Shown: positions 12,201 to 24,200 of the stretch, in pieces | Layout of the letters: each line of letters opens with the position of its first letter | Numbering within the stretch: the stretch's first letter is position 1 | Assembly: GCA_963995525.1 (NCBI GenBank) | Contig: OZ023214.1 | Location: 10,282,331 to 10,346,330 of the forward strand | From: Escarpia spicata | Taxonomy: Eukaryota > Annelida > Polychaeta > Sabellida > Siboglinidae | Length of the DNA stretch: 64,000 nucleotides | Direction: 5' to 3' | Program-made: the position numbers and the translations under genes | The notes under the pieces: model-generated | Database searches by the model: none | Seen by the model: the letters and a program-made list of their open reading frames with translations, nothing else | Told to the model about the DNA's origin: nothing

Positions 12201-15200
12201 CAGTGCTGTGTGTGTTGTAGAGATCAGTCACAGTACAGTGTGTTGTAGAGAACAGTCACAGTGCTGTGTGTTGTAGAGATCAGTCACAGTGCTGTGTGTG
12301 TTGTAGAGATCAGTCACAGTACAGTGTGTTGTAGAGATCAGTCACAGTGCTGTGTGTTGTAGAGATCAGTCACAGTGATGTGTGTTGTAGAGATCAGTCA
12401 CAGTGCTGTGGGTGTTGTAGAGATCAGTCACAGTGCTGTGTGTGTTGTTGATATCAGTCGCAGTGCTGTGTGTTGTAGAGACCAGTCACAGTGCTGTGTG
12501 TGTTGTAGATATCAGTCACAGTGCTGTGTGTTGTAGCAACCAGTCACAGTGCTGTTTGTGTTGTAGAGATCAGTCAGTGCTGTGTGTGTTGTAAATATCA
12601 GTCACAGTGCTGTGTGTTGTAGCGACCAGTCACAGTGCTGTGTGTGTTGTAGAGATTAGTCAGTGCTGTGTGTGTTGTAGATATCAGTCACAGTGCTGTG
12701 TGTTGTAGCAACCAGTCACAGTGCTATTTGTGTTGTAGAGATCAGTCAGTGCTGTGTGTGTTGTAAATATCAGTCACAGTGCTGTGTGTTGTAGCGACCA
12801 GTCACAGTGCTGTGTGTGTTGTAGAGATTAGTCAGTGCTGTGTGTGTTGTAGATATCAGTCACAGTGCTGTGTGTTGTAGCGACCAGTCACAGTGCTGTG
12901 TGTGTTGTAGAGATCAGTCAGTGCTGTGGGTATTGTAGAGATCAGTCACAGTGCTGTGTGTGTTGTTGATATCAGCCACAGTGCTGTGTGTTGTAGAGAT
13001 CAGTCACAGTGCTGTATGTGTTGTAGATATCAGTCACAGTGCTGTGTGTTGTAGCGACCAGTCACAGTGCTGTGTGTGTTGTAGAGATCAGTCAGTGCTG
13101 TGTGTGTTGTAGATATCAGTCACAGTGATGTGTGGGTTGTAGAGATCAGTCACAGTGCTATGTGTGTTGTAGAAATAAGTCACACTGCTGTGTGTGTGTT
13201 GTAGAGATCAGTCAGTGCTGTGTGTGTTGTAGAGATCAGTCACAGTGCTGTTTGTGTTGTAGATATCAGTCACAGTGCAGTGTGTAGTAGAGATCAGTCA
13301 CAGTGCTGTGTTTTGTAGATATCAGTCACAGAGCTTTGTGTGTTGTAGAGATCAGTCACCGATTCAGTCAATGCTGTGGTAAGAACATCACTCTTCGGAA
13401 CAACGGGTGTATCGCAAGTCGAGTGCGTCACTTCAATGGCGGACTTGTTTTCAGCGCCGATCCTCTTCGCTCTGACGAACTCTTTGAGGTCAGAGTTCAC
13501 TACTCCATGTTTCAAGCCTCTTACAAACAGTTGTATTGACCATGTCACTATTGTGTGAAGAATGGAATGTTAGGCTTTGATGAACAACTTTTTACTTTTA
13601 ATGGCATTGATATTTGTTTAGATCAGAGGTGGTGCGTGTGTCTGTGACTAAATACACACATGCCTGCATATAGCACACACGCATGCGTACACACACACAC
13701 CAAAGTGAAGCATGGGGAAATTTTACTTGATAAGTTATTAAATTCCAGTTAGCAAAAACGTTGTTATTAAATAACACACATTGAACACATGTATGCATGT
13801 GTACACACATATTACAGGTGTGATATATTGATGTTGTTAGCAGGTGTTCTATATGTGCAATGTGTTTGTCACTCTTGCTGAAAGGAAAGGTGTTATATCC
13901 AGTGCCCCCAGTCACTGTTTACCAGTGGGCTGCCTGCTGTCAGGAGTATACTGGTGGGAGCACAAATCATGTGTCCGATTGTTTTTTGTCATTTAAAAAA
14001 AAAACTGAACAAATTCTTTCGTAAGGTATAAAACTCTAACACATATTCCGCCACATTTCAACAAACAAACTATTAGAAAAGTTGTTTTGAGTGAAGTATT
14101 TATTAAAATAGTCCTGCAAAATCCATATCTCATAATAGACACCTGATTCAAAAATCTGTGCATACTATCTGCTCTGTGTAAATCGCTCTATGGTCAAAAC
14201 ATGTCACATGAGTCAGTATGAGATTAGACAGTGTATTAGAGTAGGTCATAAGCATTAGAACATGAGTCAGTAGGAGACTGGACAGTGTATTAGAGTAGGT
14301 CATAAGCATTAGAACATGAGTCAGTACGAGATAGGACAGTGTATTAGAGTAGGTCATAAGCATTAGAACATGAGTGTTCAGTGACACGATTTTTGACCTG
14401 GCACAAAGTTTCCGGTCGTGAATATATATCTTCCTGTCATTGTCTAGTTTCAGGTGTAGCACACATATCTGTCACCTCATGCAAGTGTACTGTCATGTCA
14501 CACAGGTAAGAGTGGAGTCCCTGTCGCGCCAGTGGTCAGGCTCCCTCCAGGTAGGACTGACCACTATGGCCATCTCAGACTCAACCCCCGTCTCCCTCCT
14601 GCCTCCGTCAGCCTGTGAACTCACCTCCAAGGTTACATGGGTCATCTCAGGGTCAGAGGTCAAGAAGAATGGGATCACCTTTAAAGAAAACTACACTCCA
14701 TCATTGGATAGGCTCGAGGTAGCTTTGTGCTTTACAACGAAAATGTCCTTTTTAAATACATTTTCATTCTCTGGTGTAACACAGGTACCAGGTAATGGAA
14801 CAACTATGTTCATGAACAAGTTACTCATTTTGTCAGAGTATGAAGCAACCGTAGGAAACTTTTTTGCACCACTGTTTTACAGTATATTATAATGCTCTAT
14901 TCTGATTTTACTGTAATTTCTAAGTTTGGTGCACTGAAATGTAACATACATAATATGGAATGCACCATATTGTTTGGCTTTTGATGTTTTTATATTTTTC
15001 AGATATTAGTCAGGTAGAAGCTTTTGTTAATAATGGTTTACCTTTAATTTTAATAACTTGCCTTTACTACTCACTATCAATAGTAAAACATTTTAAACCT
15101 GCTTCGTTTAGTTTCTTGTCATACCCATGTCATGTCTGACATTGTCACAAATGGTGTCTCCGTGTGTGATGCTACGATGACTGACATTGTCACAAATGGT

Positions 15201-18200
15201 GTCGCCGTGTGTGATGCTACGATGACTGACATTGTCACAAATGGTGTCTCCATGTGTGATGCTACGATGACTGACGGTGAGTGTGTTTGGTGACAGGTGA
15301 ATGACCGCGTGGGCGTGAAGCGAGGGGGTGATGGCAGCATGCATGTCTACATCAATGGAGAGGACATGGGAGTAGCTGCATCCAACATTCCTAAGGTTCG
15401 TGCCACTGCCTACATTCAGAGTGTATGAGGTTTTACCCTAGTTTCCGAGTTGTTTCCAGTGCTTGGCAATGTTCTATTAACCGATTAGTTTGTATGTATT
15501 GTGATTAGAATTTGATGGTCTTATGAGAAATGTTATATTTCTGGTGTACAAAGCAATCGCATTAACTATGCAGCTCTACGGAGGTAAAAACCTGGATTGT
15601 CTATCGAAAGCAAGTTAGGAAGCTAGATGTCTTATAGATTGTAGATAAAACAGCTCCGATCCTTCATGGGAATAACACAGAGAAACCACTTTACAAAGAA
15701 AGAAATACTCAGTGGAGCATACATTCCAAGTTTGGAACAACTACTCCTACAAACAAACCTCAGATGGGCAGGTCACATGGCTCGTGTGGACTTCCAAAAC
15801 AAACTCTATTTTAACAATTATTACAAGGAACTAGGAACAGAGGCCGCCCCAAACTAAGATAAAAGACATTATAAAACAAAACCTGAAGAAACAAGGAATA
15901 GATTCCAGACAGTGGTACAAATTTGCACAAGACTGACCTGGAGAGGCCTCATACGGTCTGAACCAAACGAGCAGGCAGTCACAACCGTGATTGACAGCGA
16001 GATGAGAAATATTCATAATATTTATATATGTATATATTTTTGTGTGTGTGTGTTTCCTGAAGAAAACAATATGGTAGATTAACATGTGGTCAGAATGTTT
16101 TATATAAAATTAGTGGCATACCCAGAGTTTATTTTAATGGCCAGATTATCCATGTCAAGCAATCTACCCACATTGGAATGAGAATACTTCATGACAAGAG
16201 GACCACAGCAACAAAGATCTACTCTTTTACGTTCCCGCTAATCACCAATGTTTACTAGCCAAGTTGATCGCCTATGTTGATAGCCAAATAACTATCTCGG
16301 TACGACTGATAGTCTTGCCACTGCTTTAGTAGATTCGAGTTGCTGGCAACCATGTTAAGTTGTGTGTTTTCTTTCAGAACGTGTTTGCACTGATCGACCT
16401 ATATGCCCGCGTTGAGTCAGTCGCTATCACGAGCAGTTCTTTCTCCGATGTCTTCAACAGCTCCCAGCCTCCGTCTATTGTTACGTCCATCAGCAGTCGT
16501 TGTATTGAGGTAAGTTACAGCCACCCTCCATTGTAATGTCCATTAGTAGTCATTGTATTGAGGTGAGTCACAACCTCCCTCCATTGTTACATCCATCAGT
16601 AGTCATTATATTGAGGTAAGTTACTGCCTTCCTCTATTGTAATGTCCATTAGTAGTCGTCGTATTGAGGTAAGTTACTGCCTCCCTCCATCGTAATGTTC
16701 ATTAGTAGTCGTATTGAGGTAAGTTACTGCCTCCCTCTATTGTAATGTCCATTAGTAGTCGTTGTATTGAGGTAAGTTACTGCCTCCCTCTATTGTAATG
16801 TCCATTAGTAGTCATTGTATTGAGGTAAGTTACTGCCTTCCTCTATTGTAATGTCCATTAGTAGTCGTTGTATTGAGGTAAGTTACTGCCTCCCTCTATT
16901 GTAATGTCCATTAGTAGTCATCGTATTGAGGTAAGTTACTGCTTCCCTCCCTCCATTGTAATGTCCATTAGTAGTCATTGTATTGAGGTAAGTTACTGCC
17001 TCCCTCTATTGTAATGTCCATTAGTAGTCATTGTATTGAGGTTAGTTACAGCCACCCTCCATTGTAATGTCCATTAGTAGTCATTGTATTGAGGTGAGTT
17101 ACAGCCTCCCTCCATAGTTACGTCCGTTAGTAACGCTTTTTTATTTTAATAGATTCATTTTTTTATACAACAGTTTTAAACTTCTGAACCTTACCTTTCA
17201 GCCACAATGGTTGAAACTCGAATAAACTTGTTATCTTGTAGAGTGCCGGGGAGCAGTGACTAGAGGATGGGACTCTCAATCGAGAGAACCCAGATTTGAA
17301 TCCTGTGCTGCTGTGTCGAACCTTAGGCAAGTTAATGAATCTATGTTGCTCCAGTGCACTCAGCTGTATGAATGAGTACCTGGCTTACCTTTTCTTGTCA
17401 TGTTGTGACCAGGACGAGCAGGATTTAGACACAGCTGAGGTGTGTCACTTGGAGTTCCATACAAACCACGGCAAGAACATTGAGTTGAGCACTGGTCGAC
17501 TGACAGCCACACGCACCGCCAGCTACAACCAGGGCATAGTCTTCTCACACAAACCCCTACCCAGGAACCACATGTTCAAAGTGAGTTTACATAATCTTCT
17601 TTGGTAGGTTTGAAACTGTTTCAAGTTTGGTTTATGGAAAATATTGTTCATGGTTCCAAGATTTGAATGGGCAGCAAGAATTAACACTTTGGAGCATTCA
17701 GTGGAAACTTGCATCATTTCGATCCACCACCTGTGGATCTTGATCACGTATTGATGTCATGTGATGTAGCTCAGATTTTGGCAGAATGATCTGGTTGTAG
17801 ACCAGATCATTCTGCCAAAATCTGACCTATGTCACATGACATCAATGCGTGATCACGATCCACAGGTGGTGGATCGAAATGATGCAAGTTTCCACTGAAT
17901 GCTTCAAAGTAAGTGCTAATTCTTAAAGTTTGGTTGTCTGTTCCATTTGTTTGACTCAGTGAGGGTGGTAATTGTTACATGTAGTTTGCTGAACTGGATC
18001 TTTGGAATGGGAGAAAAACGTGATGGCGCTGAACATCAAATACCGTTAAACATAATTTGTGGTGATTTCAAAGAAATTTGTGGCGATTTCAAAGAAAACT
18101 GTTCAGAATGAAAATCGATGCCAAATATTAAGCTACCTGTGCTTGGCCACAGGTGAGGATTGACCATCTGAATACCCGCTGGACATCCTCTCTGAGTGTG

Positions 18201-21200
18201 GGCGTGCTGGCCGTGGACAAGTTCTGTCTCGCCGTGTCGGCAGTCAGCTTGAAGCAGCCGTGTTGGCTCGTGCAAGACAGGGCTGTCTTCCACTCCAGTG
18301 TCAAGGTAAGACGCTCAACATAACAACACATTTCAATTATTTCAATAGGCCTACCAGTGAACACAGTGGCGCAGTGCCTAGAGCATCGCACTCTCAATTA
18401 AGAGAACCCGGGTTCGAATGCTATGCTGCTGTGTCAAATCTTGGGCACGTTCGTTCAATCTACATTGCTAGTTCACTCAGCTATATCAATGAATACCTAA
18501 CTATAGGTATGGATATTTGTGTATGTGCATTCGTGTATTATTTGCAATTTCGCTGAATGCTTCCCAGATAAGACGAGATGGTGTTCGGTTGAACAGGTTT
18601 GCCAGGGTAAAGTGTAAAGTCCTTTGAGCAGTCCTAAGGACTGGATACTGTGCAATAGACGAAATTACTTAAAAAGTTTGACTCTTGATAAGCCAAAGGC
18701 TTCCTTGTTCACCTGCCACTTAGGGTTAATTTTTTGGATGGCAGTGTGGTTGAATGGAGGTCTATCTGCTTTCATATTATAACTTCATGTCATACAGTAT
18801 AAATGTTATATACTAGAACAGACTGGCCACCCAAATACGTTTTAATAAACCATTTTTTATTATTTAAATTCTGGAGGAAATCATGTGTTTACATATGCCA
18901 ATGTGCCCCTTTCAAAGGCATAACCTCACGACCAAAGCCATGTTGGCAGCATACTGACATTAGAAACTCTGCAACTGGCAACTCAATCCGAGCTAACTGT
19001 TTAGGGATTTTAGTAACACTGCAGTGATTTTTGTAAACATTGAACAGTTGAATTTAGAAGTTGTTTCTGCTCTGTTAAAACATGTATTTGTATGGTCAAT
19101 ATCGTATAACAGATATAGTTTAAACTGAATAACATGATTTTACAATAACAACGAATGTAATACCTCCCTTTAAATGTCATTGTGGTAAGGAAACATCTCA
19201 CAACATCAATGTCTGACATCAGATTAAATTACTTTCGTTTGGGGGAGGTGGGTCAGAGGCAGTTTCGCCTGGCACCGGACATCAATATTTTACACTTTGG
19301 ACCGATACTATTAATATATTGATACCATCTTATCAATGTTCACAAACATTCATCTGAAGGAGGTGGGTGGCTGAGGTCAGATGTAAGTAATTTCTTCTGA
19401 TATCGGACATCAGAGTTCTGAGATGATCCCTAAGAGAAGTGTGTTTGTGTCTAGGTGAAGGACAACTTTGGGTGTGGTCTGGACGCCCTACAGGTTGGCG
19501 ACACAGTGGGGGTGATGGTGAATGATGAGGCCACCCTACACCTCTACGTCAATGGGGTCGACCAGGGCATCGTAACCCGCGATGTCCCGCCCATCGTTTA
19601 TGCCCTTGTTGACCTCTATGGACAGTGTGAACAGGTTACCATAGTAACGGACGACGAGGCTACAAAGTCTTCGTTGGAAAATCGGGAGAAGGCTGATATG
19701 GAGGACGGTGGGTGTTGTTGGGTTTGGGGTCCCATCAGAAAGGCATTGCCATATGTCGAGTTTGTTTTGTCATTGAGAAGAGAGGCACCATTGCCTAGCA
19801 TTGTGCCACTGCACAGTTGTCTGTCGCATTGTTAGATTCTTTGCATTGTGTCGGTCATTTAGGTATCTAATTGGGTGCCAAAATTTCAAATATTAATCTA
19901 CAACCTCTTGAAAGACAAATTCTTCTTAATTTTTTTGAAATATATTGGCTAAACGTTCCTACCGGTTTTAGGTACATGCTAGACGTTACACAGATGTAAA
20001 TCGCTCTCAGTGTAAAACATAACTTGCATCCATCGTAGGAAACATATGCATGTGGCAAAAACTGCTAATATTTACGTCATAAACATTTGATAGGAATACT
20101 TTGTGAAACCGTCTTCTGCCTCTGTGTGTGTGCGTGCGTGCGTGCGTGCGTGCGTGTGTAGCGCCATCTGTAGGATGGGCAATTTTGCTAGTGATTAAAG
20201 TGGTAGTCAATTAGTGAGTGAAACATTGTGGGAGTGTTCTATGAGGAACGCTGCATACAACATCATTCTAAGTTATAGACACATCGGGACATTTATCGGC
20301 GTAGTGAGCCCTCCTGGAAGTCATTTAAAATATTTAGCTCTTATTTGGTCATTAGAACAGAAAGCACGACTGCTGTTGCGTGATTCATTGTTGTATTCGT
20401 TCTGGAATGTTCACTCATTGTGTAGATTGCTTTTTAAAGTGTTAACTGTTTTGAATAGTAAAAAGATTAAAATCTTGCCTAATAGTAATACACAACAGTG
20501 ACAAAATTTCTTCTACATATTCCCCAGTGTTACTCGCAAGAAAATGCGAATGTAATTGTGGCATAAATTTAGTGGATACAATTTAATCGATAACATTTCA
20601 TAAATAAGTGCCATGTACATTAGGGATCATCTCAGAACGTCTGATATCAGACAAAATTATTTTCATCTTGCCTCAGCCCCCATCCCCCCATGCCAGACAA
20701 AACTGCCTCTAATCCTCCCTCCCCAAACAAAGGTAATATAATGTGATATCGGAAGTTAGTGCTAATTGAGTGTTGCTATGATGACAGGTATGAAGGAGAA
20801 GGTGTGTCATTGCCCGGAGGTGAATGTCATCAAAAACTGCGAATACCAGAACCTGTGTAGTCGATTCAAGACAACACTTGGTCTTCCTGGTAAGCTTGGC
20901 ATAATTACATGGCAGCTGATGTGGGTTTTTCTCGAGCACATTTGTCTGTCTTGTTGATCATTTTGATAAACTGTCATTCCAGAAAGTAAATAAATTTGGC
21001 TGCTATTAGAAAAACAAGTTTTGTCTTTCATTAAAAAAATCACTAATTTCAATTTAATACAAAACAAACTGTTGATCAGCACCTAGTAATTAATTGATGT
21101 ATCAATAATAACTTTGTTATTGATTTTTGAGCTCGGGACTGTTTCACGAACATGTTTTGTGCACCAAATTTGGCTCTTTTTGCCTTACCAATGATCTTCT

Positions 21201-24200
21201 ACACTGAAAACGTCAACACCAGGACGCGCCACCTGAATACTTTCACGGGAATAATGTCCTCTGTCATATGATGGTGGTGGCTTTTCGCATTTTGATAAAA
21301 CTCCATAAATTTAATAACGGATTCTGTCTAATGATGAATTTTCCACATCTTTGATAGACGGTTCCCTGGTCTTGACTGTTGCAATGACTGGACTGATACT
21401 ATTTGTCACTGTCCTGCTTACAGAGGGGTACTTGAACACCGAGTTCAATCGATGTTACTGCGAGTCATGTCACAAGATCCGGGGGGATGAGCCCCTGGGG
21501 CAGTGTGGGGACCCTCCCAAGGAATACTCCCTGCCCTTTGGGTGGTGCAAATTTGGACTCAGGCAAGTGTGGGAAGACAGCATTCAAAACAAACATGTTG
21601 GTTGTGAATCTGAACATGTTGGGTGTGAATCTGAACATGTTGGTTGTGAATCTGAACATGTTGGTTGTGAATCTGAACATGTTGGGTGTGAATCTGAACA
21701 TGTTGGGCGTGAATCTGAACATGTTGGGTGTGAATCTGAACATGTTGGTTGTGAATCTGAACATGTTGGGTGTGAATCTGAACATGTTGGGTGTGAATCT
21801 GAACATGTTGGTAGTGAATCTGAACATGTTGGGTATGAATCTGAACATGTTGGTTGTGAATCTGAACATGTTGGGTGTGAATCTGAACATGTTGGGCGTG
21901 AATCTGAACATGTTGGGTGTGAATCTGAACATGTTGGTTGTGAATCTGAACATGTTGGGTGTGAATCTGAACATGTTGGGTGTGAATCTGAACATGTTGG
22001 GTGTGAATCTGAACATGTTGGGTGTGAATCTGAACATGTTGGTTGTGAATCTGAACATGTTGGGTGTGAATCTGAACATGTTGGGTGTGAATCTGAACAT
22101 GTTGGTAGTGAATCTGAACATGTTGGGTATGAATCTGAACATGTTGGGTATGAATCTGAACATGTTGGGTATGAATCTGAACATGTTGGGTGTGAATCTG
22201 AACATGTTGGTTGTGAATCTGAACATGTTGGGTGTGAATCTGAACATGTTGGGTGTGAATCTGAACATGTTGGTAGTGAATCTGAACATGTTGGGTATGA
22301 ATCTGAACATGTTGGTTGTGAATCTGAACATGTTGGGTATGAATCTTAACATGTTGGTTGTGAATCTGAACATGTTGGGTATGAATCTGAACATGTTGGT
22401 TGTGAATCTGAACATGTTGGTTGTGAATCTGAACATGTTGGTTGTGAATCTGAACATGTTGGTTGTGAATCTGAACATGTTGGGTATGAATCTGAACATG
22501 GTGGTTGTGAATCTGAACATGTTGGGTATGAATCTGAACATGTTGGGTGTGAATCTGAACATGTTGGGTGTGAATCTGAACATGGTGGTTGTGAATCTGA
22601 ACATGTTGGGTATGAATCTGAACATGTTGGGTGTGAATCTGAACATGTTGGGTGTGAATCTGAACATGGTGGTTGTGAATCTGAACATGTTGGGTATGAA
22701 TCTGAACATGTTGGGTGTGAATCTGAACATGTTGGTTGTGAATCTGAACATGTTGGGTATGAATCTGAACATGTTGGTTGTGAATCTGAACATGTTGGGT
22801 ATGAATCTGAACATGTTGGTTGTGAATCTGAACATGTTGGTTGTGAATCTGAACATGTTGGTTGTGAATCTGAACATGTTGGTTGTGAATCTGAACATGT
22901 TGGTAGTGAATCTGAACATGTTGGTTGTGAATCTGAACATGTTGGTTGTGAATCTGAACATGTTGGGTATGAATCTGAACATGTTGGTTGTGAATCTGAA
23001 CATGTTGGTTGTGAATCTGAACATGTTGGTTGTGAATCTGAACATGTTGGGTGTGAATCTGAACATGTTGGGTGTGAATCTGAACATGTTGGTTGTGAAT
23101 CTGAACATGTTGGTTGTGAATCTGAACATGTTGGGTGTGAATCTGAACATGTTGGGTGTGAATCTGAACATGTTGGGTATGAATCTGAACATGTTGGTTG
23201 TGAATCTGAACATGTTGGATGTGAATCTGAACATGTTGGTTGTGAATCTGAACATGTTGGTTGTGAATCTGAACATGTTGGGTGTGAATCTGAACATGTT
23301 GGGTGTGAATCTGAACATGTTGGGTGTGAATCTGAACATGTTGGTTGTGAATCTGAACATGTTGGGTGTGAATCTGAACATGTTGGGTGTGAATCTGAAC
23401 ATGTTGGGTATGAATCTGAACATGTTGGTTGTGAATCTGAACATGTTGGATGTGAATCTGAACATGTTGGTTGTGAATCTGAACATGTTGGTTGTGAATC
23501 TGAACATGTTGGTTGTGAATCTGAACATGTTGGGTGTGAATCTGAACATGTTGGGTGTGAATCTGAACATGTTGGGTATGAATCTGAACATGTTGGTTGT
23601 GAATCTGAACATGTTGGATGTGAATCTGAACATGTTGGTTGTGAATCTGAACATGTTGGTTGTGAATCTGAACGTGTTGGTTGTGAATCTGAACATGTTG
23701 GTTGTGAATCTGAACATGTTGGTTGTGAATCTGAACATGTTGGTTGTGAATCTGAACATGTTGGGTGTGAATCTGAACATGTTGGGTGTGAATCTGAACA
23801 TGTTGGGTGTGAATCTGAACATGTTGGATGTGAATCTGAACATGTTGGATGTGAATCTGAACATGTTGGGTGTGAATCTGAACATGTTGGATGTGAATCT
23901 GAACATGTTGGGTGTGAATCTGAACATGTTGGGTGTGAATCTGAACATGTTGGATGTGAATCTGAACATGTTGGGTGTGAATCTGAACATGTTGGTTGTG
24001 AATCTGAACATGTTGGTTGTGAATCTGAACATGTTGGATGTGATTGCGTAGCTTTTATACTGTAACTGAAGTCTGCGTTGGTAGAAACAAGTTTGTTGGG
24101 ATGAAGTGTAAAGCACTTAGAATTGTCCTAGGCACTAAAAACAGCACTGTGTGATAACAACAATGGTTATCCTTCAGAAATATTCAAGTATTTTGTTTAG

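Noticed and set aside
11341..13362. A CRISPR-like look (short repeats with variable spacers)
   Set aside because: Units abut without unique spacers and the host is an animal; it is a minisatellite.
13362..13370. Acceptor gattcag for NEURL4 exon k
   Set aside because: It puts the conserved CGKNITL out of frame; the array-derived ttgtag acceptor keeps phase 1.
21351..24116. Open frames of 330 to 880 codons on both strands made of short repeated peptides
   Set aside because: They come from a 21-bp intronic minisatellite. Only 21424-21562 is a real exon; the array lies after its GC donor.
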